NCBI GenBank assembly: GCA_038093975.1
Contig: JBBPTG010000159.1
Coordinates: 1-57,224, forward strand
From: Chalciporus piperatus
Taxonomy: Eukaryota; Basidiomycota; Agaricomycetes; Boletales; Boletaceae
DNA: 57,224 bases
Reading direction: 5' to 3'
The position numbers and the translations under genes were made by a program. Positions 32,000 to 43,950 of this stretch are shown here, one piece after another; the first letter of the stretch is position 1, and each line of letters begins with the position of its first letter. The notes under the pieces were generated by a model that was given only the letters and a program-made list of their open reading frames with translations, made no database searches and was not told where the DNA came from.

Positions 32000-32071
32000 T
32001 GCCTAAAGGTGGACTTGAACCGCCAACGACTTATTACAAGTAAGTAATTTTACCAATTAAACTATTCAGGC
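32000..32071 (-). tRNA. trnT: tRNA-Thr (TGT)
   Basis: Acceptor GCCTGAA/TTTAGGC. Anticodon stem ACTTA/TAAGT with loop CTTGTAA gives TGT. Confidence 0.93.
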
Positions 32072-32093
32072 TTTTAATATTAATTAATAAAAA

Positions 32094-32165
32094 TGCCTCG
32101 GAATGGAGTTGAACCACTGTCTTTCGATCTTCAGACGAACGCTTTAACCGTTAAGCAACCAAAGC
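32094..32165 (-). tRNA. trnF: tRNA-Phe (GAA)
   Basis: Acceptor GCTTTGG/CCGAGGC. D-stem GCTT/AAGC. Loop CTGAAGA gives GAA. The innermost anticodon-stem pair is T-T. Confidence 0.91.
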
Positions 32166-32217
32166 TTATAAATAAGATTATTATTTAATTAAAAAAATTT
32201 TATATTATAAAACGAAA

Positions 32218-32289
32218 TGGAGAAAGATAGACTTGAACTATCATTGCTGTAGTGCAAGTACAGTTGATTACCAATTATCAGATTCCCCC
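32218..32289 (-). tRNA. trnA: tRNA-Ala (TGC)
   Basis: Acceptor GGGGGAA/TTTCTCC. Anticodon stem CTGTA/TACAG with loop CTTGCAC gives TGC. Confidence 0.93.
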
Positions 32290-32437
32290 TTAACCTAGTA
32301 ATTTAGTTTTAAAAAAAATAATAAATTAATTATAAGTCTCTTTTAAAAATCAAATTATGATAAATTAAAACAAATAATTGTATTACTCTTTAAATTTCTG
32401 AAAATTACTAAATTTTATTATTAATTATCTTATATTA

Positions 32438-32445
32438 GGAGGGAG
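32438..32445 (-). terminator. C-rich 3' element after cox2
   Basis: TCCCTCCT on the sense strand, 127 bases past the cox2 stop. Confidence 0.4.
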
Positions 32446-32571
32446 CAATAATTATACTAATTGTATACAAATTTTTCTTAATTTATTAAATTTTTCATTT
32501 TTCATACAATTATTACATTACAAATAAAAACTTTTCTAATTCTATTCCTTTATCATTTATCATAGTTATGA

Positions 32572-33327
32572 TTACATTGACTCTATCCAAGCTAAGTAAT
32601 CTTGAATTGATACTGCTTCTACAGCTATAGGCATAAACCCATGCCATGTACCACAAATTTCTGAACATTGTCCATAGAAAGTACCAGTTCTTTCAGCTAA
32701 AATAGAACATTGATTTAATCTACCAGGTGTAGCATCAATTTTAATTCCTAATGATGGTACAGCAAAGCTATGAATTACATCTGCACCTGTAACAATTAAT
32801 CTTATGTGGCAATCTACAGGTATAACCATTTTATTATCAACATCTAATAATCTAAATTGACCTAATTCTAAATCTGATTCAGGAATCATATATGAATCAA
32901 ATTCAATCAATTGTCCACTTTCTGTTACATAATCACTATATTCATATGACCAATACCATTGATGACCTACTACTTTTATTGTTATAGTTGGAGAAGTTAC
33001 TTCATCTAATAAATATAATAATCTAAAACTAGGAAAAGCAATTACAGTTAAAATTAAAGCTGGTGTTATTGTCCAGATTAATTCTATTAAAGTTCCATGG
33101 TTAAGATATTTATAAACTATAGGAGAATTAGTATTATTATAATAATACATAATAGAACCTAAACCCCAGAAAACTCCCACACATGTAACAATTAAATAAA
33201 AGCAAATAGTATTATGTAAATCAATAATACCTGTAAAGGCTGGTGAAGCTGAATCTTGGAATCCTAATTGCCAAGGTTGAGGCGCATCATTAAATAAAGT
33301 ATTAAAAATTGATATATTTTGTAACAT
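32572..33327 (-). CDS. cox2: Cytochrome c oxidase subunit 2
   Basis: A 251-aa complex IV subunit with two N-terminal helices and a CuA domain facing the intermembrane space. CuA ligands are in place: H186 (VIHSFAV), C221, E223 and C225 (GQCSEICG), H229, M232. The aromatic patch [12 protein letters not shown] is at 121-132. ATG 33327. No intron, no TGA. A tRNA cluster follows on the same strand. Confidence 0.98.
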   Translation of the reverse strand: MLQNISIFNTLFNDAPQPWQLGFQDSASPAFTGIIDLHNTICFYLIVTCVGVFWGLGSIMYYYNNTNSPIVYKYLNHGTLIELIWTITPALILTVIAFPSFRLLYLLDEVTSPTITIKVVGHQWYWSYEYSDYVTESGQLIEFDSYMIPESDLELGQFRLLDVDNKMVIPVDCHIRLIVTGADVIHSFAVPSLGIKIDATPGRLNQCSILAERTGTFYGQCSEICGTWHGFMPIAVEAVSIQDYLAWIESM

Positions 33328-34049
33328 TGTTTGTATTAAAAAAATTTATTTTTAAAATAAATCAGTCTTAGTTTAAATTTTATTCAGTATTATTAATTAA
33401 AAAAATTAATTAATAAATATATAAAAACTGAATTTAATACTTTATATAAAAAATTATAATAATATATAAGATAATATAAGATTATATAATATAAGATTAT
33501 AGTATATAATATAATATAAGAGATATAATTAAATATAATTAATTTTACTTATAATAAAGTATACTAAGATTTGTTCTTAATCAATTCTTTTATTAAAATT
33601 TGTAATTGTATTTCTATTTTAATAAAATCGAAGAGTAAATATTTTTTATTTTTAAGATCTAAATATTAAGAATAATTTTATTAATTAATTATTATAAAAA
33701 AATATAATAAAAATTATAATTAGTTTGATACTTGAAAAGTAATAAATAATTATTTGCTTTTTACAACAATTATATAATTGTTTTTATTATTTGTGACAAC
33801 CTAAAACATCAAGTCTAATTTAAAAATTAGTAATGCTAAACTTACGATTTTACAATCAATTCATTTGCATCCTATTTAAGAAATGATCTATTTCTTTATT
33901 TATGGATTTTTTAATTTCTTTGTGTATTATTTACAATGTTTGTAACTTCAATTGTAAAATATATGAAATATACATACATATATTTTATAATACTTTCTAT
34001 CAATATAGTATAAACTAAAGTATAAAATTGTAGTATATTAATTATATAC
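33328..34049 (-). other. Spacer between rnl and cox2
   Basis: Very AT-rich. Includes short ATAATATAAGATT-type repeats at about 33463-33530 and a slightly less AT-rich stretch at about 33795-33905 that could be the true rnl 3' tail or an unrecognised small RNA. No ORF or tRNA found. Confidence 0.45.
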
Positions 34050-37000
34050 CGATTTCAAGAAATGATTAAAATTAGGAAAGTAATACTAACCATTCGTGAT
34101 AGAATCACAAAGAAAAATCCATTGATAGTATCTAGGGGATAGATTCGAACTTGATATACTTTCAGTAATTATCTAATATGTTTGTGGCTACCCAACTATG
34201 CAAAATTTACTTTTTTGTGGTTAATTATTAACCTTTACAAATTAAGTAAAAATTACAATTGGTACACTAGAGAAACACAGCCTATTGGTCCTTTCGTACT
34301 AGAAGGTCTTCCCCTTTTTACTATTTGTCCCTCAAAAGGATAGGGACCATACTGACTCACGTCGTATTAAACCCAACTCATGTAATTTTTTAATCGGCGA
34401 ACAGCCGAACCCTTCCAAGATTTTGCCCCTGGAGGATAAATTAAGTCGACATCGAGGTCCCAAACAGCCAGGACAATGTGTACTCTCGCTGGCTATTAGG
34501 CTGTTATCCCCAGCGTAACTTTTATCAATTGATCCCTGTCTATTCCATAATATAGCAAGGGGTCACTATGCCCTACTTACGTATCTGTTCGACTATTAAG
34601 TCTTTCAGTTAAGCATGCTTACCGTCATTGCACTATACAGAACTTTTCATAGTTCATTAACCTCCATTTAATGTCTAGCATACCTTATTATTGAATTTTA
34701 ATTTTGATTTTTAAGTAATTATTATTAAATAATAATATACAATATCTATTAATTTGTCAGAATATTTACTTAAATAGTAAATATGATCTTATTTTTTTAA
34801 TCTATTTGGATGTACTTTGCTACTCTTTTAAAGACGACCGCCCCAGTCAAACTGCCAACTAGTCAACTATTTCCTATTAAATTTGATAAATAAAAAGGAT
34901 AAACACCAACTCCACCTCAGTCCAAAGGTTTTCCATAGATGTCTAATCGACTCCCTATTATCTGTATAACCGAGGTAATAAAGTATTATGTGTGATAACT
35001 AGCTACAGTAAAGCTGCATGGGGTCTTCCCGTCCTCTTTGAGGTAACCCGCATCTGCACGGGTAATTCAATTTCACTGAGCAAGTTGTAGAGACAGTGAA
35101 GCCATCGTTAAATTATTGATACCGGACCACATTTAATGGCCAATTTATTTTGCTACCTTAGGATCCTCATAGTTAAGACCGCTATTAACCACCTTTTCAG
35201 AAAGAAACAGTTACCCATTATTATTCTTTATTCATGTGGCATTGGGCAAATCTCACTACCTATACTATTATTTTCATAATTGCAGATAGCTGTGTTTTTA
35301 GTAAACAGTCGGGGCTTCCATTTTTGTGCCACCATATAAATAAATTAATAGGAGATATTAATTTACTAAGATTCATGGTTCCTCTTATTGTCGAACTTAC
35401 GAGGATAATTTGCCGAGTTCCTTAACAACTTTTAGCTCTACGCCTTAGTATACTCTACCTACGAACCTGTGTCGGCTTAGGGTACGGTTGAACTTAGAAA
35501 CTATATCTAAATAAAACTTGTCTAAATCATTAAATTATTATAATAATCAGTTCTCACTAAATTATTTTATATTTTTAACTGTTACTAATTTAGGGGTTTT
35601 GCTTATACTAATATAAAATTGTAATAATTTTTAATAAATCAAATGACTAATTTTTTTTATATAAAAATATATTTTATATTATTTTGTGATATAATAGTTT
35701 TTAGAATATTCACTCTAAAAATTATAAAATTATAAGACTAAATTAGATTATAGAATCGAAGTTATTCAAAAAACATCTTTTTCCTGGCCCAATAAATATA
35801 AAATCTACTAAAATATTAATTAAAATAAAAAATATTAAAATTATATTAAATATTCACTTAATACAATACAAGAACAATTCAATATTAAATTTTAAAATTG
35901 TCTTAAAATTCTTCAAATTTAATCTTCCATCTTTTTAATCACTTAAAAAGAAATTCTGTGTGTAAATTTTATTCTCCATGTGGACTTTCAAAGTTATACT
36001 CATCAGTCAAAACGTTGGTTTTGTACCTTAGAGACCGCATTAACATTAGTAGATTTAATCTTTAGCTAATAACCCTTTCGTATTCGGCGAGAAAGTTTAA
36101 ACTTTCTTTTTACGTTACTCATGTCAGCATTCTCTCTTCAGATTCCTATGCAATAAACAATGTAACACTGTTAATTTTAGGTTTGAACTTCTTTCCTAGA
36201 GAAATTTTGTATTTAAATTATCTGAATGTTCTACTACCTAGATTTTAAATATAATTATAATAAAGAGATTATTAATAATCTATATTTAAAATTAACACGA
36301 TATCGGTTGATTATTTTAGACCCGTTAAATCTTCGGAGCAACAATCTAAGGGCTGATACGTTGATACACGTTCATTATAAGTAGCGACTACCAGGCTCAC
36401 TTTTCAACTGCATTCAATTTGTCACTTCCTTTATTTCACTTAATAATCATTCGGGACCTTAATCTGTGTTCACGGCTGTTTCCGTCTTGACTATCCAACT
36501 TATCATGAATAGTCTGAATATCTACCATCTATTTATGTAATTCCGAGATTTATTTCCATTGGTAAGATTTTTTAAGTCCCCGCAAATTAAACTCCTATTA
36601 AAATGTTTTAATATTTGTATGGAATTACCGTGCTGTACCTCCATAAATATTGTGTAGATGTCATACTAAAATATGTTTCGTAGAAAACCAGCTATCACCA
36701 GGTCAGATTGGCATTTCACCGCTTTCCAAAAATCTTCGGAGAATAATGCAACATTCACCCGTTCGATCCTTTAATAATCTGTTCTTGGAAAGATCACCTG
36801 GCTTCGGGTCTAATATAAGTAACTTAACCCATTTTCATTTGGTAATGATTTAGTCGCTTTCGCTTAGGCTTTTAACCTTGCTACTTATATTAACTTGCTG
36901 ACCCATTATGCAAAAGGTACGCCATTGTCACGTTATAATTTTGTGACTTTGACTGCTTATAGAGTTACTAATTCATGATCTATTTCACTGCGTGTTATTT

Positions 37001-37880
37001 ACATTCTTTCGAACAATGTTCGATAGGAACTGATATTCTATGTATCTTTATTTCTGTTTTTACATTTAATATCATTCTACACTCTTTTCAACTGTTCCCT
37101 CACGGTACTTTTCACTATCGCTAAATTTATAAATACTTAGCCTTAGAGGATGGTTCCCCTATATTCCGACAAGTTTTCTCTCATCGTACTTAAATTATAA
37201 ATTATCTCACATATAATATACAGGGCTCATTTTGATAATTTCACCTTCTTAGTTGTAATCTAAATTACTATGTAATAAATATTACTAATTGAAATAGTTA
37301 TTTCAAATTAGATACTTATTCATTTCTATTACATTCCTCAAGCATTTTGTGTACAATAATAAATATTTCATTATTATTATATTACTTAAATTATTTAAAA
37401 TATACTATTACTTCGATTCCTTCATTAAATCTAAATTTAATTAAATTTATTTTACTAAATCATATATTTTTAACTTAATTTTTATTTTAATTCTATACGC
37501 TATAAGTTAAAATCAATTATTAAGTTTACTTTAAGGTAATAATAGAATCTTGTTGTTTTTATTATATGTGTAGATTTAGGCTAATCCGATTTCACTCACC
37601 ATTACTTTCGGAGTCTCGGTTGATTTCCTTTCCTTTCCTTATTAAAATGTTTTAATTCAGGAAGTAATTAAATAAAAAGGTTTCCCTTAGGATTGTCCCA
37701 TAATAAATTTCTTATAATTAATAATAATTAATAAATAATACAATTGTATTATATATTTTATTAGTTAGTATAAAAATATGGGGACTTTGGCTTTTAAGCC
37801 TCCTTTTATATAAATTTGCTAGTAATCCTTAATAACCCCTTTAAAATACTTATAAATTATTTTTATATTAATAATTATTT
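34050..37880 (-). rRNA. rnl: Large-subunit ribosomal RNA
   Basis: Antisense to the given strand. The sarcin-ricin loop complement GGTCCTTTCGTACTA is at 34289-34303. Peptidyl-transferase-region complements lie at 34340-34560 and domain I complements (TCTCGGTTGATTTCC) near 37613. AT-rich expansions interrupt it (about 35500-35940, 37260-37550). No intron with an ORF is seen. Ends are estimates: the 5' end near 37830-37900, the 3' end between about 33850 and 34100. Confidence 0.88.
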
Positions 37881-38020
37881 GATGTTGTACAATATTGTCA
37901 TCGATACTTTTATATTTTAAATGAAATTAATAAAATTAATCAAAATTAATAAAATTGATAAAAATTAATCAAAATTAATCAATTAATTAAAATAAAAAAA
38001 AAGAATTATAAAATAAAAGA

Positions 38021-38095
38021 GGTAGAATTAGTTTAATTGGTTAAAATGACGTCTTGTGGCGACGATGTTCAGAGTTCGAGTCTCCGATTCTACCC
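38021..38095 (+). tRNA. trnH: tRNA-His (GTG)
   Basis: Acceptor GGTAGAA/TTCTACC. Anticodon stem CGTC/GACG with loop TTGTGGC gives GTG. Isolated on the plus strand among minus-strand genes. Confidence 0.92.
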
Positions 38096-38263
38096 TTATA
38101 AATACCTTATTCTAAATTAAAAGCAAAATATAGAAATTAAAAAATTAAAATTACTATATATTAAATTATAATTTTAATAGTAATAATAGATAAATATAAA
38201 TTATTTTTTATAAATTTTTTTTATAAAAATAATTAAATTTTTATGTTAATAATTATATTTTTA

Positions 38264-38334
38264 TACCGAAAAAAGGAATCGAACCTTTGTTTTACCATCA
38301 TGAAGGGTACGTTCTACCATTTAACTATTTCAGT
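38264..38334 (-). tRNA. trnM: tRNA-Met (CAT), third copy
   Basis: Acceptor ACTGAAA/TTTCGGT. D-stem GTT/AAC. Loop TTCATGA gives CAT. One mismatch in the anticodon stem. It could be a Met tRNA or an Ile tRNA whose C34 is modified; the sequence does not decide. Confidence 0.85.
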
Positions 38335-38846
38335 GAAAACAATTAAAAATTAATATAATAAATATTAATAATTAATTAGTTATAATGAGTTAGAATAAAT
38401 ATCTATAGGACAAGTTTTGTTAATTTAAATTTTTCTAATTGTTCTTATATTAAATATATTAATAATCTTAATATATTATTAATACTAGGTTAAATAAAGG
38501 GTTTTATATTTTTCATATTAAATTACGTTTTAAAATAAATTAACAAACTTAAGTGTTAGATTATATAAAATTTTATTTTCAAGTTAATTTAAGTAATATT
38601 TTCTCTATTGAATTCCACCAAATTATTATGTATTTTGCACTAAAACTTTATTTATATTTAAAATTAATAATTATTTATATTGTTAAATTTATTTTTTTAA
38701 TTAATTTATACCTTGAACCTTCCTAAATGTAGGCTTATTTTCAGCTTTAGATTTCTAAACTCTCTTTTAAGTATAAAATATAAATTATTAAAGTAGTACA
38801 CCTATGAAGACAAAACTTCCTCTTTGTATCATGTGTCTTTCTTGTA
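38335..38846. other. AT-rich intergenic region
   Basis: No gene recognised on either strand, only A/T-rich filler downstream (minus strand) of a small membrane ORF. Confidence 0.4.
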
Positions 38847-38878
38847 ATGAGATTATCAGATTCGAACTTATATCTTAA
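38847..38878 (-). pseudogene. tRNA T-arm-like remnant
   Basis: On the minus strand, AAGATATAAGTTCGAATCTG followed by ATAATCTC repeats the T-arm and flank of the odd tRNA-like element at 39668-39740 (ATATAAGTTCGAATCTTATA). There is no 5' half. It lies beside the C-rich element after the small ORF. Confidence 0.4.
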
Positions 38879-38885
38879 GGAGGGG
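38879..38885 (-). terminator. C-rich 3' element after the 133-aa ORF
   Basis: CCCCTCC on the sense strand, 20 bases past the ORF stop. It suggests the ORF is, or was, treated like a normal gene. Confidence 0.4.
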
Positions 38886-38904
38886 TGTTGTAAAATTGTT
38901 TTCT

Positions 38905-39306
38905 TTAAAAGATAAATAATAAATATAAATCCATTACAATCATTATTATTATCATTATTATTATCATTATTATATTCATGATTATAGTTCATTTAGACAA
39001 TTTCTGTCTTATATTAATAATCTTATATATTATAGGATATTTTTCCTTAATATTAAATCTTTCAATTAAATACGCTCCAAAGAAATATAAACATATATTA
39101 CCTAATAATGTAAATGCAAAGATAAAACCAGAAAGATGCATAACTGAAACACATTGAATTAAATTTAAATTTAATATAAATTCATTCATTGATTTAAATA
39201 TACCTAAAAGACTTTCAATATCTATGAAATTATTACTATTCTTTGAATTAATAAATTCTTCTAATTTATTATATATTTCATATAATTGTTCTTTAATTTT
39301 TTCCAT
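38905..39306 (-). CDS. Small membrane ORF A (intron-ORF family, 133 aa)
   Basis: ATG 39306 to TAA 38905 with one TGA read as Trp after RQKLSK. If TGA is stop the product is 105 aa. A polar, coiled-coil-like N-terminus is followed by LNLIQCVSVMHL, a membrane helix, then FFGAYLIERFNIKEKYP and IINIRQKLSK, and an Ile/Met-rich tail built on repeated ATAATAATG-like codons. The LIxxx-K-P--K-I--R pattern matches the frameshifted ORF at 41783-42044 and loosely the C-terminal part of the cox1 intron 2 and 3 membrane ORFs. Function unknown. Confidence 0.5.
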
Positions 39307-39667
39307 TTTTTTCTAAATTAGATTTTTTATTTATATATTATCTTTACAAAAGATAAACACTAATTAAGCCTTTTATCTTCTTTTTTTATTTAAAAAACCT
39401 CAAATGTAAATTTTAAATTATCATTATTAAATACTATAAGCAGATAATAAAAAATTGCTTCAAATATAAATAAAATAGTAATAGTATATTTAAATATTTT
39501 AAATATTTTAGAATTAATAATTTTTCTAATAATATTAATAAAACAAAATAAATAAGAATATACCTTTTTTAGTTCATGGTCAGTTTAGGATATTTATTTA
39601 AAATTATGTGCTTAGTTTCAATAAATACTTAATTTATATACAAAATTGTACGATTAAAATACTCAAT
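39307..39667 (-). other. Leader of ORF A with duplicated blocks
   Basis: Contains block X1 (39519-39585), similar to 41455-41522, and block Y1 (39602-39668), similar to 40918-40984 just upstream of atp6. No gene. Confidence 0.5.
39519..39585 (-). repeat. Dispersed block X1
   Basis: About 65 bases sharing GAATATACCTTTTTTA and ATTAATAAAA segments with 41455-41522 in the same orientation. Confidence 0.7.
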
Positions 39668-39668
39668 T
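39602..39668 (-). repeat. Dispersed block Y1 (atp6 leader-like)
   Basis: Shares the core AATTATGTGCTTAGTTTCA, a following AAATACTTAAT and a final ATACTCA with 40918-40984, same orientation, roughly 85% alike by eye. Confidence 0.75.
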
Positions 39669-39740
39669 CAAAATTTATAAGATTCGAACTTATATAAATC
39701 TCTTAAAGAGAGACCATGTTACCATAACATTAAAATTTTG
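39668..39740 (-). pseudogene. tRNA-like element with an abnormal anticodon arm
   Basis: Acceptor CAAAATT/AATTTTG, a perfect ATGT/ACAT D-stem and a T-arm with loop TTCGAAT look like a tRNA. The anticodon arm GTCTC-TCTTTAA-GAGAT has C instead of the invariant T33. The only frame with T33 leaves three pairs and an anticodon TTA. Most likely a decayed tRNA (Lys-like if read as TTT). Repeated partly at 38847-38878. Confidence 0.5.
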
Positions 39741-40059
39741 TATACACATTTTGTTATAAAAATGTAAAAATTTGTAATTTTTATGAAATTTTCATTTGAA
39801 AATTATAAGATTATGAAATAATTATTAAGTAATTACTATTATCCATCTACTCCTTAAAATTAACGTTATTAATCATTAAGGATTTTATAGCTGATATTAA
39901 TAAATCATCTCTAGAATTATAATCAGATAGATAAAATGAGGATTTATAACTAACAATGGAAAGATTTATTAAATTTTTATCTTAATATAAATATATATAT
40001 ACTTATAAAATATTTTTATAAAATAATAAAAATCAAATTATTGATAAAATAAATACTCT
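39741..40059 (-). other. Spacer downstream of atp6 with a short open fragment
   Basis: Mostly A/T. On the minus strand 39847-39981 is a 44-codon frame ending in TAG (YKSSFYLSDYNSRDDLL then AIKSLMINNVNFKE) that looks protein-like but has no start. It may be a relic of a plasmid or intron ORF. Confidence 0.35.
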
Positions 40060-40066
40060 GGAGGGG
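40060..40066 (-). terminator. C-rich 3' element after atp6
   Basis: CCCCTCC on the sense strand, about 32 bases past the atp6 stop. Confidence 0.45.
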
Positions 40067-40097
40067 TGAAAATAAGTGTTCTTTCTACTTATACAAA

Positions 40098-40895
40098 TTA
40101 ATGTAATTCGATAGCATCTTTAATATAAGAACATACTAAAAGAACGAATACATAAGCTTGGATAAATGATACTGCTAATTCTAATCCAGTAATTGCTAAG
40201 AATAAAGCAAATGGTAATAAAGTTAATACAAAGATAATTAATCCACCTGAGAACATTTTAAATAAAAATGTTGATAAGATTTTTAATAATGTATGACCAG
40301 CTACCATATTAGCAAATAATCTTATACCTAATGAGAAAGCTCTAGCTAAATAACTTATTAATTCAATTAAAACTAATAAAGGAACTAATGCTAAAGGTGT
40401 CCCAGAAGGAATAAAGAATGAGAAAAAGTGAATTTTATGGATTGATAATCCTAAAATAGTTACACCTATTAAAATAGTAAATGATAATCCTATAGAAATT
40501 ATTACTGAGGTTGTAATTGTAAATGTATATGGTATATTTCCTACTAAATTAGCAAATAAAATAAATACAAATAAACAATATATAAAAGGTAAATAAATTT
40601 CTCTACCTATTTGATCTCTTACCATAGTATTTATACTTGCAAATAAACTTTCTAATAAAATATATTTTTTATTAGGTATTAATTTAAAATTTGTAATATG
40701 ATTATTATTTTTTCCAGCATAATTAAATATAAAAAGTAAAATTATTTGAACTACTATATATGTATATATAGCTGAATTTGTTATATTTATAGATGTATTT
40801 AATAATAAAGGAGATTTATAAGTTGCATAACTTACAACTTCAAATTGTTCTAATGGAGAATTAATAAATAAATTATTTAAATTGTTTAATAACAT
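40098..40895 (-). CDS. atp6: ATP synthase F0 subunit 6 (subunit a)
   Basis: A 265-aa proton-channel subunit. N-terminus MLLNNLNNLFINSPLEQFEV as in fungal Atp6. The key Arg lies in ISYLARAFSLGIRLFANMVAGH near residue 188, followed by the conserved ELAVSFIQAYVFVLL near 238. About six helices. No TGA. The leader at 40918-40984 is partly duplicated upstream of ORF A. Confidence 0.98.
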   Translation of the reverse strand: MLLNNLNNLFINSPLEQFEVVSYATYKSPLLLNTSINITNSAIYTYIVVQIILLFIFNYAGKNNNHITNFKLIPNKKYILLESLFASINTMVRDQIGREIYLPFIYCLFVFILFANLVGNIPYTFTITTSVIISIGLSFTILIGVTILGLSIHKIHFFSFFIPSGTPLALVPLLVLIELISYLARAFSLGIRLFANMVAGHTLLKILSTFLFKMFSGGLIIFVLTLLPFALFLAITGLELAVSFIQAYVFVLLVCSYIKDAIELH

Positions 40896-40917
40896 TTGAT
40901 ATTTTAAAATAATTGTT

Positions 40918-40984
40918 AATTATGTGCTTAGTTTCATTAAATACTTAATCTATATAAAAAAATTATAATTAAGATACTCATACT
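40918..40984 (-). repeat. Dispersed block Y2 (atp6 leader)
   Basis: Ends 23 bases before the atp6 ATG. Similar to Y1 at 39602-39668. May include atp6 expression signals. Confidence 0.75.
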
Positions 40985-41454
40985 TTTATATAAATATTTT
41001 AAAATTTGTTTAATTTCAAATGAAATATTATTAGAGTTATAAAAATTATAAACATTTGATAATAAATTCTTTTTATCAATTTGAAAAGTTAGTGATACAA
41101 ATGTTATATACTCTCATTCTAATACCCTCTCTAGGACTGTGAATAAATTCTGATATTTATGGATAATAATAATATATTACTCCACCTATTATAATTACAA
41201 TTATAATAACTACTATCCATTTATAATTTTAAGATTTAGTATCCTCAGAATTAATATCCTATTTAGATATTTTGTATTTTAAGAAATTGTGTCCTAATTA
41301 TCAATATATTTAATTTCATAAGGTTCTAATATAAATTTAATTTTATATATAATCCAAAGGAATAAATTTCTATTCATTTTGTATAATAAATATTTAATAA
41401 ATTTTAAATGTAAATGATAAAAGATCTAAATATTTTAATTACCTTCAAATCATA

Positions 41455-41522
41455 GATTTTTCTAATTATATTAATAAAAGTTAAAATCTTAAAGAATATA
41501 CCTTTTTTATTCCATGGTAAAT
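41455..41522 (-). repeat. Dispersed block X2
   Basis: Partner of X1 (39519-39585) in the same orientation, with shared AGAATATACCTTTTTTA and CATGGT. Confidence 0.7.
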
Positions 41523-41782
41523 TTTAAATTTATTGTAGTTAAATATATAACTTTAAGTTTTTAAAATTAATCTCATAAGGTTTTAAATAAAATAAAGGGA
41601 ATTTAATAATACTAAAAAGAAATAAAATTTATAAATGGAGGATGTACCCAAAATATTTTACTAATATAATTGTAATAAAAAGGAGAGGTGAACACAAAAG
41701 ATTTTAACTGTAAATTATAAGAATAAAACTCATATATTAAAATATAGTAATACAATTATGAATGAGAGAATAGAATTAAATT

Positions 41783-42044
41783 TTATCCAAAGTAATATTG
41801 TTGAAATTTTATTCTAAGTCTTATAAACTTAGCTATTCTAGGTAATTTGTCCTCTAATTTTAAAGATATAATTAATGAATCACCATAGAATACAGATGCT
41901 AAATTAATTACAGCAATAAAATAAACTAATGAAGAAACAAATATGAACTACAGCAAATGTTTGTTCTAAATTTAAGGCTGAAAGAAATTCCTTATATAAT
42001 GAAATTAATTTATTTATTTCATCTATTAAATTATTTTTATCCAT
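41783..42044 (-). pseudogene. Small membrane ORF B, frameshifted relative of ORF A
   Basis: ATG 42044 opens MDKNNLIDEINKLISLY and LNLEQTFAVVHI, then the frame ends at a TAA within 15 codons. The other frame continues the same protein (LVYFIAVINLASVFYGDSL, then LPRIAKFIRLRIKF) to TAA 41783. Shared landmarks with ORF A are LNLxQ-x4-VxH, an Asn in the helix, FxGxxLI, K-P and R-x-K. A single-base shift near 41947 separates the halves: a true mutation or a read error. Its leader is a near copy of the nad4 leader. Confidence 0.6.
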
Positions 42045-42070
42045 CGTAATATTATTATTTAAATTTATTG

Positions 42071-42110
42071 GGATTATTTATAAATAGCCTAAATGTAGAA
42101 TTTTGTTTAT
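42071..42110 (-). repeat. nad4 leader repeat copy (R2)
   Basis: 40 of 41 positions match 17921-17961 with one A missing. In sense orientation it ends 26 bases before the ATG of ORF B. Confidence 0.85.
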
Positions 42111-42271
42111 AATTATCTAAAGGTAGAATTCTTAAAACTTAATAGTCTTATTTTCTTTAGTTATATAATTATACAGAAATTTTATTAAGTTTGTAGAGTT
42201 TTGTAACATTAATTTTTACCATTTTTTTTATATTTATATAAAAATATATAAGATATAAAATTTATCTTTAA

Positions 42272-42556
42272 TTAAGATTGTACAGGTAACATATTAAAGG
42301 CATGGAATGGTACTGGACTAGCCAATGACCATTCTAATGTATTAGCTGATTCAGCTTCAGCATCAAATTGAGATAATGATGTGAAGTAAGCAGGTACTGC
42401 CCAAGGATTATTATTAACTTCTTTACCATTAACAAAAAGATCATAAATAATGTATCCAAATAATACAGTAGCAACTACTGAAATTAAAGATCCAAAACTA
42501 GATATAGCATTCCATCCTGAAAAAGCATCAGGATAATCAGGTATTCTTCTTGGCAT
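42272..42556 (-). CDS. cox1: cox1 exon 5
   Basis: Encodes the last 94 residues, from MPRRIPDYPDAFSGWN to FHAFNMLPVQS, the canonical fungal Cox1 C-terminus. Stop TAA 42272-42274. The five exons (50735-50968, 49376-49416, 46067-46892, 43707-43904 and this one) sum to 1584 bases, a 527-aa protein. Confidence 0.97.
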   Translation of the reverse strand: MPRRIPDYPDAFSGWNAISSFGSLISVVATVLFGYIIYDLFVNGKEVNNNPWAVPAYFTSLSQFDAEAESANTLEWSLASPVPFHAFNMLPVQS

Positions 42557-43937
<1,381 letters not shown>

Positions 43938-43950
43938 TTATAATTATATT

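Larger units (their letters stand above)
40896..41782 (-). other. atp6 upstream region with repeat blocks and ORF debris
   Basis: Holds block Y2 (40918-40984) and block X2 (41455-41522). Near 41160-41215 (minus) a short frame reads KWIVVIIIVIIIGGVIYYYYP then stop, resembling a broken membrane-protein tail. A weaker C-rich element CACCTCTCC is at 41682-41690. No intact gene. Confidence 0.4.

Noticed and set aside
35234..36853. Plus-strand open frames at 35234-35425 and 36650-36853
   Set aside because: They lie antisense within rnl and are made of conserved rRNA sequence.
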